Source: Lunularia cruciata (taxonomy: Eukaryota > Streptophyta > Marchantiopsida > Lunulariales > Lunulariaceae). Taken from it: a stretch of 64,000 nucleotides of DNA. The number at the start of each line of letters is the position of its first letter. The stretch's first letter is position 1. A program made the position numbers and the translations under genes. A model generated the notes under the pieces. It did no database searches. It was not told where the DNA came from and saw only the letters and a program-made list of their open reading frames with translations. Shown here in pieces: positions 33,281 to 44,605 of this stretch. Where the stretch lies: positions 46,577,473 through 46,641,472 of the forward strand of contig OX419758.1 of the NCBI GenBank assembly GCA_948567375.1, in the 5' to 3' direction.

Positions 33281-33577
33281 TATAATGAAACAATGAAACA
33301 ATGAAATATAAAGCCCGAAAGACCCAAAGAGTCAAAAGGCTGGAAACACAATACAAAACATATGAAATGTGAGCCTAGGCAAGGGCCTAGGGCATCGGAC
33401 CAATCTGTAACAAATTGGTCCGATGTAAAGTAACTTCTTTCATGTACTTCCCTAATGCTAAAGCTTCAACCTGTTAGAGAGTTGAGAAGTCACTACAAGT
33501 AATCTGATGTTTAACTCTAATCTGCATGTAACAAGGGCAATCAACAAACACATGATGCTCATCCTCAACTTTGCTCA
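33281..33577 (-). mobile_element. LINE 3'-end insertion in LINE-B ORF1
   Basis: About 297 bp: tail, 3' UTR, hairpins and ORF2 zinc-finger codons in minus orientation, inserted between cagcact and caaagagtc of B ORF1. About 2 bp of the target appear lost and no target-site duplication is visible. The 5' joint shares tca with the target. Confidence 0.85.
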
Positions 33578-33661
33578 AAGAGTCATTGAACTTGGTCAAC
33601 CAAGAGATTCAAGACCTAAAGAAGAGTATTGTCTCGCTGTTAACATCAACCAAGAGGATGG

Positions 33662-34224
33662 TGAAACAACAATGAAACAATGAAACAATGAAATATAAAG
33701 CCCGAAAGACCCAAAGAGTCAAAAGGCTGGAAACACAATACAAAACACATGAAATGTGAGCCTAGGCAAGGGCCTAGGGCATTGGACCAATTTGTAACAA
33801 ATTGGTCCGATGTAAAGTAACTTCTGTCATGTACTTCCCTAATGCTAAAGCTTCAACCTGTAAGAGAGTTGAGAAGTCACTGCAAGTAATCTGATGTCTA
33901 ACTCTAATCTGCATGTAACAAGGGCAATCAACAAACACATGATGCTCATCCTCAACTTTGCTCATAATACACAATTTGCAAAGTCGCATGGAGTGCTCTA
34001 TCTGCTGCCAACGTCCTTGTTCTACTTCTAGTCTATGAGAACTAGTTCTATATTGAGCGATAACATGTCTCAATGAAGTAGAAATCCTAGCCAAGAGATA
34101 ATCTTGCTCACAATACACCAACATAGGATTTACAAACTGCTGATAGAACACCATCTTGGTACCGGGTTGCTGCCATAAGCGAACTAAAAACTGCTCCTTG
34201 ATCACCTCTCGAAGTGCAATTATG
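33662..34224 (-). mobile_element. LINE 3'-end insertion with 8-bp target duplication
   Basis: About 560 bp minus-strand 3' end (tail to the REVIKEQF codons). The target ORF1 sequence ggatggtg occurs directly before the tail (33654-33661 region) and again just after the truncated 5' end (34226-34233 region), with tat filler. This is the clearest target-primed insertion signature in the window. Confidence 0.85.
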
Positions 34225-34974
34225 GATGGTGGATGCTACTGAGACGCTACTGAGACGGTTGCATCTTTGGATGGATGCTGTGGATGCTACTGAGACGGTT
34301 GCATCTTTGGGAGTACAAGCCAACGACATTGCTACACAAAGCAGAGGGCTCCAACAGATTGTGGACACATTAGAAGTGAAGATGAAGTCTTATGCTAAAG
34401 CTACTAAGGTGGCTCAAATCTCTTACTTGCAAAAGCATGAGGTTGAAAAGGAGAACCAACTGGTGAAAATGAAAAACTTGAGGATTTCAGGTTTGCCAAA
34501 GATTGAGAAGGAAGATACCAAGGCCATAGTGTGTGAATTTATTACTGATTCTCTGAGAGTCCATGATCCTCAAAATTGTGCAAGCATATAGATTGGGACA
34601 GCAAGGTGCACAACCAAGAAGCATTTTGGTGAGGTTTGGCTCAGAAACTGAAAGGAATTTAGTGATGGCAAACAAGGTTGTATTGAAGGGGTGGCGCATC
34701 TGGTTAGATCCTGATCTCACATCTCTCCAATGGCAAGCAAAGAAGGGAGAATTAGCAAAAGTGAAGGAGGCTCAACAAGCAGGCTTTGTTGCATTCTTGA
34801 GAGATAATAGAGCTGTGATTACTCAAAAGAAATTGTCAGCTGTTGCATAGCAATTCCAGACCTTTAGAGTACTGTTTTGGAATGTTCATGGGCTCACACA
34901 TACCAAGTACTCCAGCGCTAAGCCTTTGTGGGATGATGCTGATCTGATCAATCTTGTGGAGACATGGGAACATG

Positions 34975-35012
34975 AAGGAAACACCATTCAAGACATTGAA
35001 TGGTGTTTCCTT
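34975..35012. repeat. Perfect 17-bp foldback at ORF2 deletion joint
   Basis: Arms 34975-34991 (aaggaaacaccattcaa) and 34996-35012 around gaca. The left arm and the short natural ttcaa-gaca-ttgaa hairpin are normal ORF2 sequence. The following 12 bases are an inverted copy of the left arm, then ORF2 resumes ~250 bp downstream (FHSLTKD). It has a mirror copy at 54791-54828. Confidence 0.87.
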
Positions 35013-36149
35013 CCTTTCCATTCCTTGACAAAGGATGTGTTAGAGTTTCAAAGTAAAGGTGCAGTCCTTGTTCTTGGTGATTTCAATGCTAGGATCCAAG
35101 CCACTCAGATTCCTGACTTGAGTGACCTTGAGAATGATCATCTCCATAGTTTGATAGATCATTCTAGTGCTTGGTCCCGCTCTTCCAAAGATCTTATGTC
35201 CAACCCCATGAGTGAGCACTTTTTGAGCTTTGGTACCAATTGTAGCTTGAAGATCTTGAATGGCCTTTCTCAATTTCCAGAAACTTGTAAAAGCACATGC
35301 TTTGCCTCAGGTGGATCAAGCACCATAGATTATATGCTCACTTCAGCTAATGATATACACTTTGTCTCAGATTTTATTGTTTTAGATCCTCAACCAAAAT
35401 CAGACCATGCACCTCTATCTTGTACCATCCTTCTTCCTTGCCTCAATAGAACCACATTACCTATTGACCATACCTTTAGAGAAAAACTTCATCTAGATTT
35501 TCACAAGAGAGACTTGTACCAACAAGTTATCCAAGAGAAATTGAGTTCTATGGAGTGGAGTTCTGATTTTCAATAACGTAGTGATCAGTTGGTTGAGCTT
35601 CTTCAATCTACATCAACTACTTTCTTTCCAAGAGGCTCCCACAAGAAGAGACTTGGTCTCCCTTGCAATAGGTGGTATGATGCTGATTGCAAAATGGCAA
35701 GGATCAAAGCTATGGATAGGTCTCTTGATCAGATTGCACAAAATCAAGCCTTTGTTTCATACAAAAAGTTGGTGAAGTGCAAAAAGTGAGCATTTTTGAG
35801 ACTCAAAGGGGTTGTTGAGTTGAGCACTGAACTGAGGAGCAATCCTAAGGCTTTTTGGAAGAAGGTAACCATCAGATCTCCATCTCCATCGCTGGACCTA
35901 AACAAGCTTTGTGACTATGTGAAAGATCTGTACTTTTTCCCTGATGCTCCAAGCATGGCACCTTGCCTTGGATCTGCTCTCACCATCTCTGAAGCTGATG
36001 TCAAGTATCAATTGAAGAAGTTGGCCAATGGTAAGGCTGAAGACCTTGATGGACTATGTGTTGAACTTCTGAAGTGGGGCGGTAGCCATCTGATTTCAGT
36101 ACTCACTTCTCATTTGAATGAGGCAATCAAGTGTGGCTTTCCAGATAGA

Positions 36150-36501
36150 TGAAACAATGAAACAATGAAATATAAAGCCCGAAAGACCCAAAGAGTCAAA
36201 AGGCTGGAAACAAAATACAAAACACATGAAATGTGAGCCTAGGCAAGGGCCTAGGGCATCTGACCAATCTGTAACAAATTGGTCCGATGTAAACTAACTT
36301 TTGTCATGTACTTCCCTAACGCTAAAGCTTCAACTTGTAAGAGAGTAGAGAAATCACTACAAGTAATCTGATGTCTAACTCTAATTTGCATGTAACAAGG
36401 GCAAACAATCAACACATGATGCTCATCCTCAACTTTGCTCATAATACACAATTTGCAAAGACGCATGGAGTGCTCTATCTGCTGCCAACGTCCTTCTTCG
36501 G
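36150..36501 (-). mobile_element. LINE 3' end, minus strand
   Basis: Tail, 3' UTR, hairpins and zinc-finger codons, ending at ccttcttc. It is the inverse of 53306-53652, sharing private variants (HHVLIVCPC), and therefore belongs to the segment inverted between the two duplicated blocks. Confidence 0.86.
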
Positions 36502-37487
36502 AAACAATGAAACAATGAAATATAAAGCCCGAAAGACCCAAAGAGTCAAAAGGCTAGAAACACAATACAAAACACATGAAATGTGAGCCTAGGCAAGGGC
36601 CTAGGGCATCGGACCAATTTGTAACAAATTGGTCCGATGTAAAGTAACTTCTGTCATGTACTTCCCTAATGCTAAAGCTTCAACCTGTAAGAGAGTTGAG
36701 AAGTCACTACAAGTAATCTGATGTCTAACTCTAATCTGCATGTAACAAGGGCAATCAACAAACACATGATGCTCATCCTCAACTTTGCTCATAATACACA
36801 ATTTGCAAAGTCGCATGGAGTGCTCTATCTGCTGCCAACGTCCTTGTTCTACTTCTAGTCTATGAGAACTAGTTCTATATTGAGCGATAACATGTCTCAA
36901 TGAAGTAGAAATCCTAGCCAAGAGATAATCTTGCTCACAATACACCAACATAGGATTTACAAACTGCTGATAGAACACCATCTTGGTACCGGGTTGCTGC
37001 CATAAGCGAAGTAAAAACTGCTCCTTGATCACCTCTCGAAGTGCAATAGGCTCCAATCTCCAATGTCGCTCAGAAACATTCCACCTTGTGGCCCATGCAA
37101 TCAGATCTGTATACCAACCGACAGATAGAGTGGCACAAAAAGCTTGGTAGGGAAGTCTCTCATGCTCCATGGACCTCACCTTAGTGGCATATGTGATAGC
37201 TAAAAACAAAGCTTCAGCCTCAAGAGGTAAAAATCCTGTTTCAGCAAGCAGGAATACATAAGGAGTTTGAGTCCTCACCCCAAGTTCATCACACAAAAAC
37301 AATTTCTGAACTTTCTCCACCTTTTGCCACCATGTCTTCTTAGTACCTGGACCCCAAATCTGAGCACCATAGAGAACCACCGGCTGCACAAGAGATCTGA
37401 ACAGCACCTTCTTCAACTCCCATGTGGTGAGGTGAGCAAGTCTACTGCGGTTCATGAGTGAATACAAAGCTCTAAAGCCTGCATTGA
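36502..37487 (-). mobile_element. LINE-A 3' end, minus strand
   Basis: Tail (aaacaatgaaacaatgaaat), 3' UTR, both hairpins, zinc finger and RT thumb to CINAGFRAL, open in frame from 37536 to 36601. It joins the B-type 5' UTR at gcacaaagc. It is the inverted partner of 31942-32885 and absent from the matching point of the other block (56917). Confidence 0.86.
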
Positions 37488-38760
37488 TGCACAAAGCTAC
37501 CAAAGGCTGCGAAAATTGGGGTACCCAGAGCTCCAAATCTATCCTCTAAACTCTGTCAACAATTTTTCAATGTAAAGGCTTGACTGAGCTGATTCTTATG
37601 ACACAAAGATCACTTCATTTGGATCATTGAGTATAAAGATATAATGGTCTGAATTTGCACTTCATAATGTTGTGACGTACAAAGAGTAACAGATCTCAAA
37701 TTGTCACAACTTCCTTGTCTGATCTCCAATTGCAACAAATCAAAGCTCAAAAGAAACCTTGCATAGTGCTTGTTCTATTGCCACAAAAACCACTTGATTT
37801 GGACCTATAAGTACAGAGCAATCCTACTTCACATGTGTAGAATTTAACACCAAGTACTTGGAAGTATTGCAATGAAGCAAATGGTCATATCATCAGCGTT
37901 GGATATCCAAATTCTTCAAATATGAAGTCAATAGAAAGCCTATGCCAATGTGGTTCTTATGACACAAGAATCACCTGGATTGGGTTTGTGAGTGAGGAGA
38001 ACTGGCCCTGCAAAGTTGGAACTCTAAACACCAAGATGCATGAAATGTGACAGAATGGGAATTGCCACCAATGCTTGCTCAGACCTCCATGTGCTACAAA
38101 TTTGGACTTGAAACAGAGCTTGTAACTCACAAATTCTGATGCCGCAATTTTCACTGGATTTGCACTTTTGATTGCAGTGCAATCCTCTCCCAATTCTTGC
38201 ACATTCACATAGATTACCGAGAGCTTCCTCAGAATTGAAAAATGCAGAACTCTCTGTGTACTCCTCCAAACTGGACAAGCTTTACCTTGAAAGAAAGCTC
38301 TTAGCATAAGGGTCCGAATGAGATCCAAATAACTCCATTTGCTCAAGTATTTGCAGAGGTTCAATCATTTGAAATTGCAGCTCAAACCCTAAAATCTGCC
38401 AAAGAGAACAGAATTCGAACCCTTGTAACTTTCTGCACAAAACTGGTCTTCAAACGTGCTTGATATCAATCGAAAGAGCAAGTCAAGGCACATCCAATGC
38501 CACAAAAATCACTCTATTTGGACTTTTGATGACGAAGAAACAAACTCTCAAATGTGGATCCTCTATCAGAATCTTCAATCACTCATAACTCTTTGCACAA
38601 ATCTCAGAATGTAACAATCTTGACAGCCATGGAAAGATATTGGCAAGGCGCTTCTAACAAGATCAAAATCACAAGGTTTAGACATGTATCGGTTGAGATA
38701 TAACACTTCAAACTTTTGGGAAATCTACTCTCTCTTCTCCTTCGAATCTTAGTGAAGTAG
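37488..38760 (-). repeat. LINE-B 5' UTR, detached
   Basis: About 1.27 kb of the B-type degenerate ~180-bp array in minus orientation, ending at the purine-rich 5' terminus near 38755. In the block at 56917-58200 the same sequence is still contiguous with its ORF1. Here it is separated from it by the inversion. Two overlapping shadow frames are not credible genes. Confidence 0.8.
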
Positions 38761-38896
38761 ATCTTCCCCTAAACTTGCTCCAATTGTTGTCCATAAAAAA
38801 AGAAAGGTGTGACACCTTTAGAGCCAACCACAATCACCTTGGCCTTGTCAAGGTTCACCTCCATCTTTGTTTGATTGCAAAAGCAAAGTAGAGAAT
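38761..38896 (-). mobile_element. LINE ORF2 RT scrap
   Basis: About 120 bp of minus-strand RT (DSLLCFCNQTK to QQLEQV codons with a gtccataaaa variant) between the B 5' UTR and the next A element. The same scrap with the same joints occurs at 58201-58330. Confidence 0.82.
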
Positions 38897-39924
38897 CCAA
38901 GAGGAGAGGAGTCCTGAAAGTTTGAGAAGTCATATCTCCCTACATACATGTCCAAACGTTGCGGTTTTGATCTCGTTCGAAGCGCCTTGCCAAGACCTTT
39001 TCATAGCCACCAAGATTGTGTCATTCTGAGCTTTGGGCGAAACGTTATGAGTGATTGAAATTTCTGACACAGGAGCTAGACTTGACAGTTCGAATCTTCA
39101 TCATATGGTGTCCAAATGGAGTGATTTTTGTGGCATTAGAAGCGCCTTTGGACGCTCTTTCGATTGATACTACGCTGGCTTGCAGAGCACATACACAAAG
39201 AAAGTTTTGAAGATTCGAATTCTGCCATCTCTCGGAGATTTTAGGGTTTGAGCTCAATTTTCAACACCTTGTAAGTTTTTGGTTCTATGTCCAAATCTTT
39301 CAATCTTGGACTCATTGGAAAGAGCTGTGAGAGGGCTTTCTTTTGAACTCCTGGTTGCTGAAGTTGGAGTTCTGTGGAAGAAGTTTCGAAATTCATCAAT
39401 CTGTGTTCCTGTGCGGTTGGTGGTGCTCAAATCTGGAACTTTCAGAGGCTGGAACTTTGGACTCACATCTTCAAATGAGGTGAACTTGGGCTCATTAGAA
39501 GCATCTTGTCAAGAGCTATTAATTGAAATTCATTTCATAGAATTTGAAGCTTTGTGCTTGCAGTTATCAGCATTTGAATTCTTTGATTCAATGAGGTTTA
39601 GAAGTTTCCATAGAGAACTCTAGAGGCCATAACTTCATGTCTATTGGCTCAAATGAGTTCATTTTTGATTCATTGGATAGAATTTCTCAAGAGCTTTTGA
39701 TTGAGTCATCTATTGTAGATTTTAAAGTACTGTAGCCAAGGTTATGAATTTTTGAAATCTATAGGATTTCAAAATTTTCATGTAGGAAAAACTCAAATTC
39801 AAAAGTTTGTAACTTTTGATTTACAAGTCCAAAGGAGTTGATTTTTGGTGTAGAGCTATTGGTGTTCACAGAGTGTGAGTGAACCAAAGGATACGTTCTC
39901 ATAGTATCTGTTAGAAATTTTAGA

Positions 39925-40763
39925 ATGGAAGCTTCCAAGATGATGCAAGACATTGCTGAGATAGCTTCAAAACAGCAACAGCTTGCTGAAATGTATAGAA
40001 AAGCAAATGACTCCACAAGGAACTCAAGAGCTTTTTTGCCCCCATGTCTCAATGCATGAACACTCTTATGGCAGATTTGCAAACCGTAAGAGTTGATGTC
40101 TTGACTGTGAAAGAATCTCTGAATTCGATCACCGTAGATATCCAAGAACTCAAGAAGAGTAGCAATTTGATGTTAGACTCCACCAAGGGTATGGTGGATG
40201 CTACTGAGAAGGTTGCTTCCTTGGGAGCACAAGCCACCAACATTGCTTCACAAAATGGAGGGCTGCAAGAGATGGTTGACACATTAGAGGTCAAGATGAA
40301 GTCATATGCTGAAGCTACGAAGGTGGCTCAAATCTCTTACTTGCAAGAGCATGAGGTTGAGAAGGAGAACCAATTGGTGAGAATGAAGAACTTGAGGATT
40401 TCAGGTTTGCCTGAGATTGAGAAGGAAGACACCAAGGCCATAGTGTGTGAGTTTATTGCTGATTCTTTGAGAGTCCATGATCCTCAGATTTTGCAAGCAT
40501 ATAGATTGGGACAACAAGGTGCACAACCAAGAAGCATTTTGGTGAGGTTTGGCTCAGAAACTCTAAGGAATGCAGTGATGGGGAACAAAGCTATACTAAA
40601 GGGGCGGCGTATCTGGTTGGACCCTGATCTCACACCTCTCCAATGGCAAGCAAAGAAGTGAGAATTAGCAAAAGTGAAGGAGGCTCAACAAGCAGGTTTT
40701 GTTGCATTCTTGAGAGATAATAGAGCTGTGATTACTCAAAAGAAATTATCAGCTATTGCATAG
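39925..40763 (+). pseudogene. LINE ORF1, frameshift and stop
   Basis: ORF1 of the 38897 element. The ATG is at 39925-39927. A 1-bp loss in the DFHKEL codons (gactccacaa instead of gacttccacaa, near 40011) shifts the frame, and a TGA at 40659-40661 (aagaagtgag) ends the longest open part. The shared junction TAG is at 40761-40763. The same TGA recurs at 44495-44497, linking the two copies. Confidence 0.87.
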
Positions 40764-43700
40764 CAATTCCAGACCTTTAGAGTACTATTTTGGAATGTTC
40801 ATGGGCTCACACATACCAAGTACTCCAGCGCTAAGCCTTTGTGGGATGATGCTGATCTGATCAATCTTGTGGAGACATGGGAACATGAAGGAAACACCAT
40901 TCAAGACATTGAAGGATTCACTCTTGTTGGTTCAACCTGGAACAAGCGGAGACAACACAAAGGAAGGGGCTTTGGAGGTATTGCTACTTACGTCAGATTT
41001 GGCTTTGAGAAATCAGTCTCTTTGATAGGTCAAGATTCAAGTGGACAATACCATTGGCTGAGGATTGGAGGAGTTGCCACACCTTGCTTCATTGCTGTTT
41101 GTTACTTTGCCCCGTTGACATCACCAATCTATTCAAGTGGACTTCTTAACACCATGCAGCCTTTCCATTCCTTGACGAAGGATGTGTTAGAGTTTCAAAG
41201 TAAAGGTGCAGTCCTTGTTCTTGGTGATTTCAATGCTAGGATCCAAGCCTCTCAGATCCCTGACTTGAGCGACCTTGAGAATGATCCTTTCCACAGCTTG
41301 ATAGACCATTCCAGTGCTTGGTCACGCTCTTCCAAAGATCCTATGTCCAATTCCATGAGTGAGCACTTTTTGAGCTTTGGTGCCAATTGTAGCTTGAAGA
41401 TCTTGAATGGCCTTTCTCAATTTCCAGAAACTTGTAAAAGCACATGCTTTGCCTCAGGTGGATCAAGCACCATAGATTATATGCTCACTTCAGCTAATGA
41501 TATCCATCTTGTCTCAGATTTTGCTGTTTTAGATCCTCAACCAGAATCAGACCATGCACCTCTATCCTGTACCATCCTTTTTCCTTGCCTCAATAGAACC
41601 ACATTACCTATAGACCATGCTTTTAGAGGCAAACTTCATCTAGATTTTCACAAGAGAGACTTGTACCAACAAGCTATCCAAGAGAAATTGAGTTCTATGG
41701 AGTGGAGTTCTGATTTTCAACAACGTAGTGATCAATTGATTGAACTTCTTCAATCTACATCAACTTCTTTGTTTCCAAGAGGCTCCCACAGGAAGAGACT
41801 TGGTCTCCCTTGCAATAGATGGTATGATGCTGATTGCAAAATGGCAAGGATCAAAGCTATGGATAGATCTCTTGGTCAGATTGCACAAAATCAAGCTTTT
41901 GTTTTATACAGAAAGTTAGTGAAGTGCAAAAAGCGTGCATTTCTGAGACTCAAAGGAGTTGAGTTGAGCACTGACCTGAGGAGTAATCCCAAGGCTTTCT
42001 GGAAGAAAGTAACCATCAGATCTCCATCTCCATCGCTGGACCTGAATGAGCTTTGTGACTATGTGAAGGATTTGTACTTTTTCCCAAATGCTCCAAGCAT
42101 GGTACCTTGCCTTGGATCTGCTCTCACCATCTCTGAAGCTGATGTCAAGTACCAATTGAAGAAGTTGGCCAATGGTAAGGCTGAAGACCTTGATGGACTA
42201 TGTGTTGAACTTCTGAACTGGGGCGGTAGCCATCTGATTTCAGTACTCACTTCTCATTTGAATGAGGCAATCAAGTGTGGCTTTCCGGATAGATGGTGCT
42301 TCAAGAAGGTAGTTCCTATTCACAAGTCTGGCCAGAGAGATGTTGTCACCAATTACCGTACCATACTTGTTGGTAGTGTCTTTGCCAAGTTGTATGGTCG
42401 AATTTTGGAGTCAAGGTTGAGCACTTGGGCTGAAAAGCACAAAATTTGAGCTAAGTGCCAAGCTGGTTTCAGATTAGGCTTTAGTACTTTGGACCACCTA
42501 TTGGTACTTCATGTTTTGTGGTGCAAATCCAAGGGGGTTTGGAGAGCTCTCTATGTTGCCTTTATTGATTTCAGGAAGGCCTTAGATAAGGTGCTCAGGA
42601 ATTCTCTAAGTGAGAGACTCATTGAAGTGGGTGTTTCAGCTGATCTGATTGGTGCTATCTCTAGACTCTATGAGAAAGTGATTGTGAAACTTTCATCTTT
42701 GAGCTCTCAAGATGTCCTTAGCACAATGGGTGTGATCCAAGGCTGCTCTCTGTCTCCAACTCTGTTCGGAATCTTCATCAATGATCTAGAGAGTCTACTC
42801 ATGGAAGCTGGAGCTACAGGTGTACAGGTTGGCTCTTTGATGATACATGCACTCCTTTATGCAGATGATGTAGTGCTTCTCTCCACAAATCCACAAAGTT
42901 TACAGAAGCTGTTGGATTCTCTACTTTGCTTTTGCAATCAAACAAAGATGGAGGTGAACCTTGACAAGTCCAAGGTCATTGTGGTGGGTTCTAAAGGTGT
43001 CACACCTTTCTTTTTTGATGGACAGCAATTGGAGCAGGTTTCTTCTTATAAGTACTTGGGCCTTGAGTTTTCTCATGACTATAGTTGGTCTACTTGTGTG
43101 AAGATGAGAATCAATGCAGGCTTTAGAGCTTTGTATTCACTCATGAACCGCAGTAGACTTGCTCACCTCACCACATGGGAGTTGAAGAAGGTGCTGTTCA
43201 GATCTCTTGTGCAGCCGGTGGTTCTCTATGGTGCTCAGATTTGGGGTCCAGGTACTAAGAAGACATGGTGGCAAAAGGTGGAGAAAGTTCAGAAATTGTT
43301 TTTGTGTGATGAACTTGGGGTGAGGACTCAAACTCCTTATGTATTCCTGCTTGCTGAAATAGGATTTTTACCTCTTGAGGCTGAAGCTTTGTTTTTAGCT
43401 ATCACATATGCCACTAAGGTGAGGTCCATGGAGCATGAGAGACTTCCCTACCAAGCTTTTTGTGCCACTCTATCTGTCGGTTGGTATACAGATCTGATTG
43501 CATGGGCCACAAGGTGGAATGTTTCTGAGCGACATTGGAGATTGGAGCCTATTGCACTTCGAGAGGTGATCAAGGAGCAGTTTTTACTTCGCTTATGGCA
43601 GCAACCCGGTACCAAGATGGTGTTCTATCAGCAGTTTGTAAATCCTATGTTGGTGTATTGTGAGCAAGATTATCTCTTGGCTAGGATTTCTACTTCATTG

Positions 43701-43997
43701 AGACATGTTATCGCTCAATATAGAACTAGTTCTCATAGACTAGAAGTAGAATAAGGACGTTGGCAGCAGATAGAGCACTCCATGCGACTTTGCAAATTGT
43801 GTATTATGAGCAAAGTTGAGGATGAGCATCATGTGTTTGTTGATTGCCCTTGTTACATGCAGATTAGAGTTAGACATCAGATTACTTGCAGTGACTTTTC
43901 AACTCTCTTACAGGTTGAAGCTTTAGCATTAGGGAAGTACTTGACAGAAGTTACTTTACATCGGACCAATTTGTTACAAATTGGTCCGATGCCCTAG
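40764..43997 (+). pseudogene. LINE ORF2, two stops
   Basis: Full-length ORF2 with TGA at 42447-42449 (after KHKI) and TAA at 43752-43754 (LEVEQ, CAA to TAA). Both are C-to-T changes. All endonuclease motifs, YADD and the zinc finger are recognisable; motif A reads KALDKV. Apart from those two codons the frame is open. Confidence 0.88.
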
Positions 43998-44010
43998 GCC
44001 CTTGCCTAGG
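43960..44010 (+). promoter_or_regulatory. Two adjacent 3'-end hairpins over the ORF2 stop
   Basis: Hairpin 1 has arms 43960-43973 (atcggaccaatttg) and 43977-43990, a perfect 14-bp stem with loop tta inside the last ORF2 codons (HRTNLLQIGPM). Hairpin 2 has arms 43993-43999 (cctaggc) and 44004-44010 with loop cctt, containing the TAG stop. Both are retained in almost every 3' end here. Such 3' structures often serve as the RT recognition site in stringent LINEs; that role is inferred. Confidence 0.78.
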
Positions 44011-44100
44011 CTCACATTTCATGTGTTTTGTATTGTCTTTCCAGCCTTTTGACTCTTTGGGTCTTTCGGGCTTTATATTTCATTGTTTCATTGTTTCATT
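44011..44100 (+). repeat. LINE 3' UTR and (TTTCATTG)n tail
   Basis: A short 3' UTR (about 65 bp, with the stretch gactctttgggtctttcggg) followed by ~3 units of TTTCATTG. This tail, instead of poly(A), ends all sense copies and appears as CAATGAAA repeats at the left of minus copies. Confidence 0.88.
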
Positions 44101-44596
44101 GCAAGAGATGGTTGACACATTAGAGGTCAAGATGAAGTCATATGCTGAAGCTACGAAGGTGGCTCAAATCTCTTACTTGCAAGAGCATGAGGTTGAGAAG
44201 GAGAACCAATTGGTGAGAATGAAGAACTTGAGGATTTCAGGTTTGCCTGAGATTGAGAAGGAAGACACCAAGGCCATAGTGTGTGAGTTTATTGCTGATT
44301 CTTTGAGAGTCCATGATCCTCAGATTTTGCAAGCATATAGATTGGGACAACAAGGTGCACAACCAAGAAGCATTTTGGTGAGGTTTGGCTCAGAAACTCT
44401 AAGGAATGCAGTGATGGGGAACAAAGCTATACTAAAGGGGCGGCGTATCTGGTTGGACCCTGATCTCACACCTCTCCAATGGCAAGCAAAGAAGTGAGAA
44501 TTAGCAAAAGTGAAGGAGGCTCAACAAGCAGGTTTTGTTGCATTCTTGAGAGATAATAGAGCTGTGATTACTCAAAAGAAATTATCAGCTATTGCA

Positions 44597-44605
44597 TAGC
44601 AATTC
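44597..44605 (+). promoter_or_regulatory. ORF1/ORF2 junction UAG CAA UUC (candidate read-through site)
   Basis: The ORF1 stop is followed, in the same frame and without a gap, by ORF2. The context TAG CAA TTC matches five of six positions of the tobamovirus-type leaky context (UAG CAR YYA). It is identical at 3612, 5697, 16334, 20524, 26262, 30530, 34848, 40761, 51917, 54953 and 60160. No AUG exists before the endonuclease motifs of ORF2. Confidence 0.7.

Larger units (their letters stand above)
32886..36149 (+). mobile_element. LINE-B: partial 5' UTR, ORF1, partial ORF2
   Basis: Plus-strand B element missing most of its 5' UTR (that part sits in opposite orientation at 37488-38760). ORF1 starts at the ATG 33101 (MEESKMVKDIAEIALKQQQ) with a stop before KSNDFHK. 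It is interrupted by two minus-strand LINE 3' ends, and ORF2 follows from 34851. The endonuclease has lost ~0.25 kb at a foldback (34975-35012). Stops occur near 35574 and 35787. It ends in CGFPDR at a LINE tail. Confidence 0.87.
29100..43226. repeat. Duplicated block, unit 1 (approximate)
   Basis: Shares several composite joints with 50480-62626: the endonuclease deletion with ctaaaagcatggtat duplication, the minus-ORF1/plus-RT joint, LINE-B with its foldback and two insertions, and the B 5' UTR/RT scrap/A element joint. The segment 32886-36501 is inverted relative to the other unit. Homology may extend left to 26391 (with 45695). Limits are by eye. Confidence 0.82.
38897..44100 (+). mobile_element. 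Complete LINE-A element, ~5.2 kb
   Basis: Plus-strand copy with 5' UTR array (38897-39924, lacking the first ~25 bp), ORF1, UAG junction, ORF2, hairpins, 3' UTR and a (TTTCATTG)n tail to 44100. Both ORFs carry breaks. Its central ORF2 has variants of another sublineage (TDLRSN, MVPCLG, NWGGSHLISVL), suggesting gene conversion or recombination between copies. Confidence 0.9.

Noticed and set aside
37957-38364. A 135-aa gene repeated at 57387-57794
   Set aside because: Both lie in the LINE-B 5' UTR array; the conservation between them reflects the block duplication, and the related region at 24300-24700 does not preserve the frame.
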